From an uncultured Gemmiger sp. (lineage in GTDB: Bacteria > Bacillota > Clostridia > Oscillospirales > Ruminococcaceae), in NCBI GenBank assembly GCA_944388245.1, contig CALXIA010000019.1:1-39390 (forward strand): a DNA stretch of 39,390 nucleotides. Reading direction: 5' to 3'. Shown piece after piece: positions 23,725 to 31,708 of this stretch. Numbering within the stretch: the first letter of the stretch is position 1; each line of letters begins with the position of its first letter. The notes below the pieces were generated by a model. The model saw only the letters and a list, made by a program, of their open reading frames with translations. It ran no database searches and was not told the origin of the DNA. Both the position numbers and the translations under genes were made by a program.

Positions 23725-25080
23725 TTACTTGTTCAGGATGCGCCGGACGATCATATCCTCGATGCGCCGGGCGCTGGCTTCGATGGCGACCGGGTCTTTG
23801 CCCTCCACCATGATGCGGATCTTGGGTTCGGTGCCGGACACCCGCACCAGCACGCGGCCCATCCCCATCAGGTTCTGCTGCTGGCTCTCGATGAAACCGG
23901 CGATGTATTCGTCCTCTTTGTAGGCGGCCTTCTGGGCGGCGTTGGCCACCACGTTGACCATCACCTGGGGGAACTTCTCGTACACCCCGTTCAGCTGGCT
24001 CATGGCGCAGCCCCGGGCGGCCAGCAGCCGCAGCAGCATGCCGGCGGTCAGTTCCCCGTCGCCGGTGGTGGAGTGGCGCAGCAGGATCACGTGGCCGCTC
24101 TGTTCGCCGCCGATCACGTAGCCCCTGGCCCGCATCTCCTCCAGCACATACCGGTCGCCCACGGCGGTGCGGGCGGTGTGGATGCCCTGGCTCTCCATGT
24201 ACTGCATGAAGCCCAGGTTGCTCATGACGGTGACCACGGCGGTGTCCTCGGCCAGCAGGCCCTGTTCCTTCAGGTCCAGGCTCAGCAGGGCGATGATCTT
24301 GTCGCCGTCGATCTCGGCGCCCTTCTCGTCCACCGCCAGGCAGCGGTCCGCGTCCCCGTCAAAGGCGATGCCGCAGTCGTAGCCGCCCTCCACCACGAAT
24401 TTGGCCAGTTTGTCCAGATGGGTGGAGCCGCAGTTCAGGTTGATGTTGCAGCCGTCCGGCTCGGCGCCGATGAAGGTGCAGTCGGCCCCCAGGCGGGGGA
24501 ACAGGGCCTGGGCGGTGGCGCTGGCCGCGCCGTTGGCGCAGTCCACCGCCACCCGCAGCCCGGACAGGTCCGCGTCGATGGCCTTGGCCAGATAGTCCAC
24601 ATAGTCCTCCAGCGCGCCGTCCCGCCGGGTCACCCGGCCCACCTCCGCGCCGGTGCAGAGGGTCAGCCCCTTGCAGTTGTCCAGCACATGGGCCTCGATC
24701 TCGTTCTCCACCTCGTCGGGCAGCTTGTAGCCGTCGGAGGAGAAGATCTTGATGCCGTTGAACTCCACCGGGTTGTGGCTGGCGCTGATCACAACGCCCG
24801 CGTCCGCCCCGTACAGCCGCACCAGATAGGCCACGGCGGGGGTGGGGATGACCCCCAGCAGTTCCACGTCCGCCCCCACGCTGCACAGGCCGGCGGCCAG
24901 GGCGTTCTCCAGCATGTCGCCGGAGATGCGGGTGTCCTTGCCGATCAGGATGCGGGGCCGGTGGCTCAGGTGGGCGGTGAGCACCGCCGCCGCGCCGCGG
25001 CCGATGTTGAGAGCCAGTTCACAGCTCAGGTCCTCGCCCGCAACCCCGCGGACGCCGTCGGTGCCAAACAATTTTCCCAT
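23725..25080 (-). CDS. glmM: Phosphoglucosamine mutase GlmM
   Basis: A 451-residue enzyme that interconverts glucosamine-6-phosphate and glucosamine-1-phosphate on the way to UDP-GlcNAc and peptidoglycan. It opens with the GlmM hallmark GKLFGTDGVRGVAGE. The catalytic phosphoserine is Ser101 in SASHNP, the metal loop is DGDADR, and the phosphate-binding end is RVSGTEPKIRIM, all intact. Full length. ATG 25080 follows GAGGA, with a TATAAT box 55 bases upstream. It appears to be the first gene of a run of ten in one direction, down to the terminator at 14749-14782. Confidence 0.96.
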   Translation of the reverse strand: MGKLFGTDGVRGVAGEDLSCELALNIGRGAAAVLTAHLSHRPRILIGKDTRISGDMLENALAAGLCSVGADVELLGVIPTPAVAYLVRLYGADAGVVISASHNPVEFNGIKIFSSDGYKLPDEVENEIEAHVLDNCKGLTLCTGAEVGRVTRRDGALEDYVDYLAKAIDADLSGLRVAVDCANGAASATAQALFPRLGADCTFIGAEPDGCNINLNCGSTHLDKLAKFVVEGGYDCGIAFDGDADRCLAVDEKGAEIDGDKIIALLSLDLKEQGLLAEDTAVVTVMSNLGFMQYMESQGIHTARTAVGDRYVLEEMRARGYVIGGEQSGHVILLRHSTTGDGELTAGMLLRLLAARGCAMSQLNGVYEKFPQVMVNVVANAAQKAAYKEDEYIAGFIESQQQNLMGMGRVLVRVSGTEPKIRIMVEGKDPVAIEASARRIEDMIVRRILNK

Positions 25081-25134
25081 AGTCGTTTCCTCACTTTCTT
25101 GTGCGGAACGCCCGGCCCCAGGCCGATACGCCCC

Positions 25135-25140
25135 ATTATA
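25135..25140 (-). promoter_or_regulatory. -10 box of the glmM promoter
   Basis: A perfect TATAAT on the minus strand in a locally AT-rich patch. No convincing -35 was found at 16-18 bases. The 203-base gap 25081-25283 otherwise shows no gene and no clear terminator for ruvB. Confidence 0.5.
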
Positions 25141-25283
25141 CATTCAAAATATGAACGTTTCGTGTTTTTTATGGCGACACACGCAAACCGTTCCCCAAGG
25201 GGTGAGGCGCCGCTTTTTCGGGCTCTGCGGGCGAACCGTTCCCTCTTCCTCTGGCGCCTGTTTTCATCGGACAGGCAAACCGG

Positions 25284-26342
25284 TCAATACAGGCTCTGCT
25301 GGCCCGAATCCCGGATGGGATCGGGCTTTTCCGGGGCCTTGAGCCCCAGGTGTTCGTAGGCCAGCCGGGTGACGCACCGGCCCCGGGGGGTGCGGGTGAG
25401 GAAGCCCATCTGCATCAGATAGGGCTCGCACACGTCCTCCAGGGTCACGGCCTCCTCCCCCAGCGCGGCGGCCAGGGTGTCCAGCCCCACCGGGCCGCCC
25501 CCGTACAGTTCGATCACCGCCCGCAGCAGGTTGCGGTCCAGTTCGTCCAGGCCCAGCTTGTCGATGGCCATGCGGCGCAGCGCCAGCCGGGCGGTCTCCC
25601 CGTCGATGGTGCCGTCCCCCAGCACCACCGCGAAGTCCCGCACCCGCTTGAGCAGCCGGTTGGCCACCCGGGGGGTGCCCCGGCTGCACCGGGCCAGCTC
25701 CAGCGCGCCCTCCTCGGTGCAGGGCTGTTCCAGGATGCCCGCCGACCGGCGGATGATCCGGGCCAGTTCCTCCGGGCTGTAGAGTTCCAGCTTGAGCAGC
25801 ACCCCGAACCGGTCCCGCAGCGGGCCGGTGAGCTGCCCGGCCCGGGTGGTGGCCCCGATCAGGGTGAAGCGGGGCAGGTTGATCCGGATGCTCTGGGCGC
25901 TGGGGCCCTTGCCGATCATGATGTCCAGCGCGTAGTCCTCCAGAGCCGGGTAGAGCACCTCCTCCACCTGGCGGGAGAGCCGGTGGATCTCGTCGATGAA
26001 GAGCACGTCGCCCTCCTGCAGATTGGTCAGCAGAGCGGCCAGATCGCCGGGCTTTTCGATGGCGGGGCCGCTGGTGATCCGGATCTGCACCCCCATCTCC
26101 TGGGCCACGATGCCGGCCAGGGTGGTCTTGCCCAGGCCCGGCGGGCCGTAGAGCAGGATGTGGTCCATGGGCTCGCCCCGGCGCTGGGCCGCGGTCAGGT
26201 AGATGCGCAGGTTTTCCTTGACCTTCTCCTGGCCGATATAGTCCTCCAGCGTGCGGGGCCGCAGGCTGACCTCCTCGCTCTCGCCGGGGGTCAGGTCCGG
26301 GCTGATGAGCCGCCCGCCGTTTGTATACAGCTGATCCTCCAT
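25284..26342 (-). CDS. ruvB: Holliday junction branch migration ATPase RuvB
   Basis: A 352-residue AAA+ motor that drives branch migration of Holliday junctions with RuvA. It has [14 protein letters not shown] near the start, Walker A GPPGLGKT (66-73), Walker B LFIDEIH, and GATTRAG with the sensor/Arg region. The C-terminal winged helix ends with the normal [10 protein letters not shown]. The length is typical with a slightly long tail. ATG 26342 comes three bases after the ruvA stop, with GGAGG inside ruvA. The last gene of ruvCAB. Confidence 0.97.
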   Translation of the reverse strand: MEDQLYTNGGRLISPDLTPGESEEVSLRPRTLEDYIGQEKVKENLRIYLTAAQRRGEPMDHILLYGPPGLGKTTLAGIVAQEMGVQIRITSGPAIEKPGDLAALLTNLQEGDVLFIDEIHRLSRQVEEVLYPALEDYALDIMIGKGPSAQSIRINLPRFTLIGATTRAGQLTGPLRDRFGVLLKLELYSPEELARIIRRSAGILEQPCTEEGALELARCSRGTPRVANRLLKRVRDFAVVLGDGTIDGETARLALRRMAIDKLGLDELDRNLLRAVIELYGGGPVGLDTLAAALGEEAVTLEDVCEPYLMQMGFLTRTPRGRCVTRLAYEHLGLKAPEKPDPIRDSGQQSLY

Positions 26343-26345
26343 GGG

Positions 26346-26951
26346 TTACCTCCTCCCCGCCATGCCGCGCAGCGCCTGGCGCACCAGTTCCTCCACCGGC
26401 AGGCTGTCGTCCAGCCGGGCCACCGCCGCGGCGGCCTCGCCCTGGCTGTACCCCAAACTGACCAGCGCGGCCAGCGCCTGGGAGGCGGCCCCGGCGGGCG
26501 GCGCGGCCACGGCGGCGTCAGCGCCGAAGCCCAGCCCCTCGGCCAGACCCTTGCCCACCTTGTCCTTGAGTTCCAGGGTGATGCGCTGGGCCAGCTTGGG
26601 GCCCACCCCGCTGGCGGCGGTAAAGGCCTTGTGGTCCCCGGCGGAGACCGCCAGCGCCACCTTCTCCGGGCTGAGCACGCTCAGGATCGCCATGCCCACC
26701 CGGGGCCCCACGCCGGACACCCCAATGAGCATTTTGAAACAGGCCTGCTGCTCCTCGGTGGAGAAGCCGAACAGGCTGACATCATTTTCGGTGATATTCA
26801 TATAGGTATACAGGGTGACCTGCGCCCCCGCGCCGGGCAGCGCCGCGGCCACGGTGGCGGGCAGCTGCACCTGATAGCCCACCCCGCCGCACAGGATCAC
26901 CGCCTGCTCGGTGGTTTTTTTCAGCAGTTCGCCCTTCAGGCAATAGATCAT
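26346..26951 (-). CDS. ruvA: Holliday junction DNA-binding protein RuvA
   Basis: A 201-residue protein that forms a tetramer on four-way junctions and recruits RuvB. The OB-fold opening (MIYCLKGELLKKTTEQAVI) and the two helix-hairpin-helix motifs (LIGVSGVGPRVGMAIL and AASGVGPKLAQRITLELKDK) are clear. After an Ala/Pro linker comes the RuvB-binding domain III (ALVSLGYSQGEAAAAV). It starts 14 bases after ruvC and ends three bases before ruvB. Confidence 0.97.
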   Translation of the reverse strand: MIYCLKGELLKKTTEQAVILCGGVGYQVQLPATVAAALPGAGAQVTLYTYMNITENDVSLFGFSTEEQQACFKMLIGVSGVGPRVGMAILSVLSPEKVALAVSAGDHKAFTAASGVGPKLAQRITLELKDKVGKGLAEGLGFGADAAVAAPPAGAASQALAALVSLGYSQGEAAAAVARLDDSLPVEELVRQALRGMAGRR

Positions 26952-26965
26952 AACCCCGTTCTCCT

Positions 26966-27466
26966 TTATCGGCGCAGCGGCAGGCCGGCCAGCCGGCTGC
27001 GGCTGCAGTGGCAGTGGGCGATGGCCATGGCCAGCGCGTCGGCGGTGTCGTCGGGCTTGGGCACGGCGTCCAGGCGCAGCAGCACCCGGGTCATCTCCTG
27101 GACCTGTTTCTTCACGGCCTTGCCGTATCCGGTGACCGCCTGCTTGACCTGCATGGGGGTGTACTCAAACACCGGCACCCCCCGCCGGGCGGCGGCCAGC
27201 AGGATGACCCCCCGGGCCTCCGCCACCCCGATCACGGTGGTCTGGTTGTGCTGGTAGAACAGCTGCTCGATGCTGATGGCCTCGGGCCGGCAGGTCTCCA
27301 GCACCCGGTCCACCCCGTCGTACACCTGGCACAGCCGCTGTTCAAAGGGGGTGCCGGGGGCGGTGGTCACCGCCCCGAAATCCACCGGCGTGAACCGGTT
27401 GCCCACATATTCCACCACGCCCCAGCCCACGATGGCGTAGCCGGGGTCCAGGCCCAGTACCCGCAC
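26966..27466 (-). CDS. ruvC: Holliday junction resolvase RuvC
   Basis: A 166-residue endonuclease that cuts Holliday junctions symmetrically. The four acidic metal ligands are in place: Asp7 (LGLDPG), Glu67 (SIEQLF), Asp140 and Asp143 (PDDTADALA). I chose GTG 27466 because AGAGAGGA lies upstream and the product then starts VRVLGLDPG as in other RuvC proteins. ATG 27496 would add ten residues and has no ribosome site. First gene of ruvCAB, diverging from the phosphate module. Confidence 0.95.
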   Translation of the reverse strand: MRVLGLDPGYAIVGWGVVEYVGNRFTPVDFGAVTTAPGTPFEQRLCQVYDGVDRVLETCRPEAISIEQLFYQHNQTTVIGVAEARGVILLAAARRGVPVFEYTPMQVKQAVTGYGKAVKKQVQEMTRVLLRLDAVPKPDDTADALAMAIAHCHCSRSRLAGLPLRR

Positions 27467-27527
27467 AGGCGCGTCCTCTCTTTCCGCCGGGCCCATTTGG
27501 GTATGCCTCGGCCAGTATAACTGATGT

Positions 27528-27557
27528 ATTATACCACAACCCGCCGTGAAAGGGCAA
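27528..27557 (-). promoter_or_regulatory. ruvCAB promoter
   Basis: On the minus strand: TTGCCC (27552-27557), 18 bases, TATAAT (27528-27533). No LexA/DinR-type box was noticed beside it. Confidence 0.65.
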
Positions 27558-27591
27558 CTGCCGCCGGGCGCAAAACCGGCTTTCCCGCCGC

Positions 27592-27630
27592 TTTACAAAA
27601 ACTTTACATAGATTTGAACGAGAATTTTAC
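27592..27630 (+). promoter_or_regulatory. Pho box (PhoP/PhoB binding repeats)
   Basis: Four hexamers at an exact 11-base period: TTTACA (27592), TTTACA (27603), TTGAAC (27614), TTTTAC (27625). This is the design of the Bacillus PhoP box, direct repeats of TT(A/C/T)ACA about 11 bp apart. It stands upstream of a Na/Pi transporter and a PhoB/PhoR-like pair. The last repeat may replace the -35 of a promoter with TATACA (27647-27652). Confidence 0.7.
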
Positions 27631-27652
27631 ACGCGATACCATAAACTATACA

Positions 27653-27680
27653 TTGTATGACACCGTTCGTGTGGTATAGT
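27653..27680 (+). promoter_or_regulatory. Promoter of the phosphate module
   Basis: TTGTAT (27653-27658), 16 bases, TATAGT (27675-27680). An alternative promoter uses the last Pho repeat as -35, with TATACA at 27647-27652. In both cases the start at 27711 is behind AAGGGGGA. Confidence 0.5.
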
Positions 27681-27710
27681 GATAGTGTATGCCAACAAGG
27701 GGGATATTCC

Positions 27711-29480
27711 ATGTCGATTTTTAACGTGTTCAGCCTGTTCGGCGGGCTGGCCCTGTTCCTGTTCGGAATGGACGTGATGGGCAAGAGCCTGGAAAAGCAG
27801 GCCGGCGGCCGGCTGCAGATCATTCTGGAGAAGCTCTCCTCCAAGCCGCTGCGGGGCTTTCTGCTGGGGCTGCTGGTCACCGCCGTGATCCAGAGTTCCT
27901 CCGCCACCACCGTCATGGTGGTGGGCTTTGTGAACAGCGGCGTGATGCAGCTGGGCCAGGCCATCAACGTGATCATGGGCGCCAACGTGGGCACCACCGT
28001 CACCGCCTGGATCCTGAGTTTGTCCGGCCTGCAGGGGGACAGCTGGTGGATCCAGATGCTCAAGCCCGCCAACTTCTCGCCGGTGCTGGCGCTGATCGGC
28101 ATCATCCTGTATATGTTCTGCAAAAGCGACCGCAAAAAGGACATCGGCTCCATCCTGCTGGGCTTTGCCATCCTGATGACCGGCATGGAGACCATGAGCG
28201 GCGCGGTCGAGCCCTTGAGCGAGGTGCCCGCCTTCACCCAGCTGTTCACCACCTTTGAGAATCCGATCCTGGGTCTGCTGGCCGGCGCGATCCTCACCGG
28301 CATCATCCAGTCCAGCAGCGCCAGCGTGGGCATCCTGCAGGCGCTGAGCGCCACCGGCGCGGTGAGTTACGGCAGCGCCATCCCCATCATTCTGGGCCAG
28401 AACATCGGCACCTGCGTCACCGCCATGCTCAGTTCGGTGGGCACCACCAAGAACGCCCGCCGGGCCGCGCTGGTGCATCTGTACTTTAACATCATCGGCG
28501 CCACCGGGTTTTTGATCGTGTTCTATCTGCTGCGGGCGATCTTCCAGTTCCAGTTCGTGAACCTGCCCATCGACGCCATGGGCATCGCGGTGGTGCACAC
28601 CACCTTCAACCTGCTGGCCACCGCCTTTATGCTGCCCTTTGCCCGCTGGCTGGAAAAGCTGGCCTATATCACCATTCCGGACAAGCCCTCCGGCAAACCG
28701 GAACACTTTGCCCTGCTGGACGAGCGCCTGCTCTCCACCCCCGCCGTGGCGGTGGAGCAGAGCCGCAACCTGGCCGGCGAGATGGCCACGCTGGCCCGCG
28801 CCTCCCTGCTCAAGGCCATGTCCCTGACCGAAAAGTGGGACGACAAGCTGGCCGCCGAGATCGATCAGAGCGAGGAGCAGATCGACCACTACGAGGATGT
28901 GCTGGGCACCTACCTGGTGCATCTTTCCAGCCGCAGCATGACCCTGGGCGACAGCCGGGAGGTCTCCAAGCTGCTGAACACCATCACCGATTTTGAGCGG
29001 ATCGGGGACCACGCGGTGAACGTGCTGAAGGCCGCCCGGGAGCTGCACGACAAGCAGCTGCAGTTCTCCGAGGCCGCCCGCCAGGAGATGCAGGTGCTGA
29101 CCGGCGCGGTGCAGGAGGCGCTGGACAAGACCCTGGAGGCCTTCCGCAAGGACGACGTATACCTGGCCGGCAAGGTGGAGCCCATCGAGCAGGTGGTGGA
29201 CGAGCTGACCCGGGAGCTGAAGGCCCGGCACATCCTGCGGCTGCAGAACGGGGTGTGCACCATCGAGCTGGGCTTTATCTTCTCGGACCTGCTGAACAAC
29301 TACGAGCGGGTGGCCGACCACTGCAGCAACGTGGCGGTGGCGGTGATCGAGATGGCCCAGGACAGCTTTGACACCCACGAATATCTGGCGGGCATCAAGG
29401 CGGGGGACGCCAAGTTCGCCCAGCGGCTGGAGAAGTACCGCCGCCGCTACACCGTGCCCGAACAGGCCGACGCGGAATAA
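27711..29480 (+). CDS. Na/Pi cotransporter II-type protein with PhoU-like domain
   Basis: A 589-residue membrane protein for sodium-coupled phosphate movement. Two inverted NaPi repeats carry the QSSSA motifs at 61-65 and 200-204 within about eight to ten helices (residues 1-330). Residues 340-560 form a helical PhoU-like domain with the marks DFERIGDHAVNV and NYERVADHCSNV, seen in PhoU metal-binding helices. Related proteins (NptA, YjbB) import or export phosphate; the direction is not decided by sequence. ATG 27711 follows AAGGGGGA. It shares an operon with the two-component genes 16 bases downstream, which supports phosphate homeostasis as its role. Confidence 0.93.
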   Translation: MSIFNVFSLFGGLALFLFGMDVMGKSLEKQAGGRLQIILEKLSSKPLRGFLLGLLVTAVIQSSSATTVMVVGFVNSGVMQLGQAINVIMGANVGTTVTAWILSLSGLQGDSWWIQMLKPANFSPVLALIGIILYMFCKSDRKKDIGSILLGFAILMTGMETMSGAVEPLSEVPAFTQLFTTFENPILGLLAGAILTGIIQSSSASVGILQALSATGAVSYGSAIPIILGQNIGTCVTAMLSSVGTTKNARRAALVHLYFNIIGATGFLIVFYLLRAIFQFQFVNLPIDAMGIAVVHTTFNLLATAFMLPFARWLEKLAYITIPDKPSGKPEHFALLDERLLSTPAVAVEQSRNLAGEMATLARASLLKAMSLTEKWDDKLAAEIDQSEEQIDHYEDVLGTYLVHLSSRSMTLGDSREVSKLLNTITDFERIGDHAVNVLKAARELHDKQLQFSEAARQEMQVLTGAVQEALDKTLEAFRKDDVYLAGKVEPIEQVVDELTRELKARHILRLQNGVCTIELGFIFSDLLNNYERVADHCSNVAVAVIEMAQDSFDTHEYLAGIKAGDAKFAQRLEKYRRRYTVPEQADAE

Positions 29481-29496
29481 CACAGGAGGACAAGCC

Positions 29497-30183
29497 ATGA
29501 TCTACATCGTGGAGGACGACGACAGCATCCGGGAACTGGAGGAATACGTGCTGCGCAGCGCCGGGTTCACGGTACAGGGATTCACCAACGCCCGGGATTT
29601 CTGGGCGGCCTGCGCCCAGCAGCCGCCCCGGCTGGCGGTGCTGGACATCATGCTGCCGGACGAGGACGGCATGAGTATCCTGCACAAGCTGCGGGCCGAC
29701 CCGGCCACCCGGGCGCTGCCGGTGATGCTGGTGACCGCCAAGGGGGCCGAACTGGACCGGGTTCGGGGCCTGGAGGACGGGGCGGACGACTACCTGGCCA
29801 AACCCTTCGGGGTGATGGAGTTCTCGGCCCGGATCAAGGCGCTGCTGCGGCGCAGCGGCGCGGGCGGCGCGCCGGCCGCCGAGGGCGGGCTGCTGGTCTG
29901 CGGGCCCATCCGCATGGACACCGAGCGGCGCACCGTGACGGTGAACGGCCAGCCGGTGGAACTGTCCTTCAAGGAATATGAACTGCTGCGGCTGTTTCTG
30001 GAGCAGCCGGGGGTGGTGCAGACCCGGGACGCGATCCTGCGCCGGGTGTGGGACACCGATTTCATCGGGGAGAGCCGCACCATCGACATGCATGTGCGCA
30101 CCCTGCGCCAGAAGCTGGGCGAGGCGGGCAGCGCCATCCAGACCGTGCGAAAGGTAGGCTACAAACTTGATCCGCAAGCGTAA
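29497..30183 (+). CDS. PhoB/PhoP-like response regulator
   Basis: A 228-residue OmpR/PhoB-class regulator. The receiver (1-118) has the acidic pocket EDDD (6-9), the phospho-acceptor Asp50 in VLDIMLP, a TAK switch Thr and the YLAKPF Lys. The winged helix (about 130-226) ends with RTIDMHVRTLRQKLG and TVRKVGYKL, typical of PhoB and PhoP. It starts behind AGGAGGA, 16 bases after the transporter gene. Its kinase gene overlaps its end by 17 bases. The Pho box before the operon is the expected target, so it probably activates its own operon at low phosphate. Confidence 0.92.
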   Translation: MIYIVEDDDSIRELEEYVLRSAGFTVQGFTNARDFWAACAQQPPRLAVLDIMLPDEDGMSILHKLRADPATRALPVMLVTAKGAELDRVRGLEDGADDYLAKPFGVMEFSARIKALLRRSGAGGAPAAEGGLLVCGPIRMDTERRTVTVNGQPVELSFKEYELLRLFLEQPGVVQTRDAILRRVWDTDFIGESRTIDMHVRTLRQKLGEAGSAIQTVRKVGYKLDPQA

Positions 30184-31525
30184 CGATCCGCCCGTGCGCA
30201 GCATGGAGGAGACCATCAGCGGCTGGATGGTGCTGATCGGTCTGGCGTCCATGCTGCTGACGGCGGTACTGGTGGGGGTGATGTTCACCCGCACGCTGGG
30301 CAACCAGCTGGTGCAGGACCTGGGCCGTCAGACCCAGACCCTGGCCGCCGCGCTGGAACTGGCCGGCGGCGGCGTGGACCAGCTGCGGGAGATGACCGCC
30401 GGCAGCGACGTGCGGGTGACCCTGCTGGACGAGGACGGCGACGTGCTCTACGACAGCCAGGGGCAGAATCTGGCCAACCACGCCGACCGGCCGGAGGTGC
30501 GCCAGGCGCTGGCCGAGGGCACCGGCTCCAGCCGGCGCACCAGCAGCACCTTCGGGGTGAACACCTATTATTACGCGCTGCGGCTGGAGGACGGCCGGGT
30601 GCTGCGGCTGGCCGCCGAGAGCAGCGAGCTGCACGCCCTGTACGACCAGGCGGTGCCGGCCATCGCGCTGGCGCTGATCGGGATCCTGTTCTTCGCGGTG
30701 GCGGCCAGCCTGCTGCTGACCCGCCGGCTGGTGCGCCCCATCGAGCGGATGGGCCGCAACCTGGACGACGTGACCGCTCACCTGCCCTACCGGGAACTGG
30801 CGCCCTTCGCCCGGGCGCTGGAGCAGGACCGGCGGGCGCTGCGGGAGGGCGAACAGATGCGCCAGGAGTTCACCGCCAATGTGAGCCACGAACTCAAGAC
30901 CCCGCTGACCAGCATCAGCGGCTACGCGGAGCTGATCGAGAACAGCATTGCCCAGCCCGCCGACATCCCGGTGTTTGCCGGGCGCATCCGCACCGAGGCA
31001 GCCCGGCTGCTGAGCCTGATCCGGGACATTCTGGAGTTGAGCCGGCTGGACCAGCCGATGGCGGATCCCCAGTTTGAGCCGGTGGATCTGCAGCAGGTGG
31101 CCCAGAGCTGCGCCAAGGCCCAGGCCCTCAACGCCCGCAAGGCCTATGTGACCCTTGCCTGCGAGGGCGGCAGCCAGGTGGTGCGGGGCAGCCGCCAGCT
31201 GCTGGACGAGTTGTGCCAGAACCTGTGCGACAACGCCATCCGGTACAACCGGCCGGGCGGGTCGGTGGTGCTGCGCACCGGCCGGGGCGAGCGGGGCGCC
31301 TATCTGGAGGTGGAGGACACCGGCATCGGCATCGCGCCGGAGCATCAGCTGCGGGTGTTCGAGCGGTTCTACCGGGTGGACAAAAGCCGCTCCAAGGCCA
31401 CCGGCGGCACCGGGCTGGGGCTGGCCATCGTCAAGCACTGCGCGATTCTGCACGGCGGTTCGGTGGAGCTGCACAGCCAGCTCGGCCGGGGCACCCGCAT
31501 CCGGGTGTGGCTGCCGCCGCTGTGA
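30167..31525 (+). CDS. PhoR-like sensor histidine kinase
   Basis: A 452-residue membrane kinase. Transmembrane helices lie at about 19-40 and 162-184, around a short outer sensor of some 120 residues. A HAMP-like stretch (RRLVRPIERM) follows, then the HisKA box with His241 (NVSHELKTPLTSISGYAELI). The ATPase domain has the N box (NLCDNAIRYN), D-TGIGIAPE, ERFYRVDKSRS and GGTGLGLAIVKH. The sequence is intact. The start is TTG at 30167 behind AAGGTAGG, inside the regulator gene. ATG 30203 is the alternative. The arrangement and the Pho box point to PhoR, though the stimulus may be relayed by the PhoU-like domain of the transporter. Confidence 0.92.
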   Translation: MIRKRNDPPVRSMEETISGWMVLIGLASMLLTAVLVGVMFTRTLGNQLVQDLGRQTQTLAAALELAGGGVDQLREMTAGSDVRVTLLDEDGDVLYDSQGQNLANHADRPEVRQALAEGTGSSRRTSSTFGVNTYYYALRLEDGRVLRLAAESSELHALYDQAVPAIALALIGILFFAVAASLLLTRRLVRPIERMGRNLDDVTAHLPYRELAPFARALEQDRRALREGEQMRQEFTANVSHELKTPLTSISGYAELIENSIAQPADIPVFAGRIRTEAARLLSLIRDILELSRLDQPMADPQFEPVDLQQVAQSCAKAQALNARKAYVTLACEGGSQVVRGSRQLLDELCQNLCDNAIRYNRPGGSVVLRTGRGERGAYLEVEDTGIGIAPEHQLRVFERFYRVDKSRSKATGGTGLGLAIVKHCAILHGGSVELHSQLGRGTRIRVWLPPL

Positions 31526-31548
31526 CCGATCTTTGAATATGACAAGTG

Positions 31549-31573
31549 GAAGGACGGGTTTTGCCCGTCCTTC
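31549..31573 (+). terminator. Terminator of the phosphate module
   Basis: A 10-bp stem (31549-31558 with 31564-31573) and a five-base loop 23 bases after the kinase stop. The T-run is weak (TTCTGTGCATT). Confidence 0.6.
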
Positions 31574-31629
31574 TGTGCATTCTGCAACCTTTTTATGGGT
31601 GGGTGCGTCAATCTTCTATGGTGAATGAC

Positions 31630-31667
31630 GGGGCGCGGCATGTATAATGAAAATAGAATAGCGCCCC
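31630..31667 (+). promoter_or_regulatory. galKT promoter -10 with flanking inverted repeat
   Basis: TATAAT (31643-31648) lacks a good -35 (GTGAAT 16 bases upstream). It lies inside GGGGCGC-N24-GCGCCCC (31630-31636 and 31661-31667). A weak -35 and a dyad around the -10 suit regulated expression. Confidence 0.45.
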
Positions 31668-31708
31668 CGTGCGGGCGTACACGCTTGCAGGAAAAGGAGA
31701 GATACGGC

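Noticed and set aside
25141-25283. A terminator or small gene between ruvB and glmM
   Set aside because: I could find no stem with a T-run and no frame with a ribosome site. The GGCGCC repeats there are too far apart to judge.
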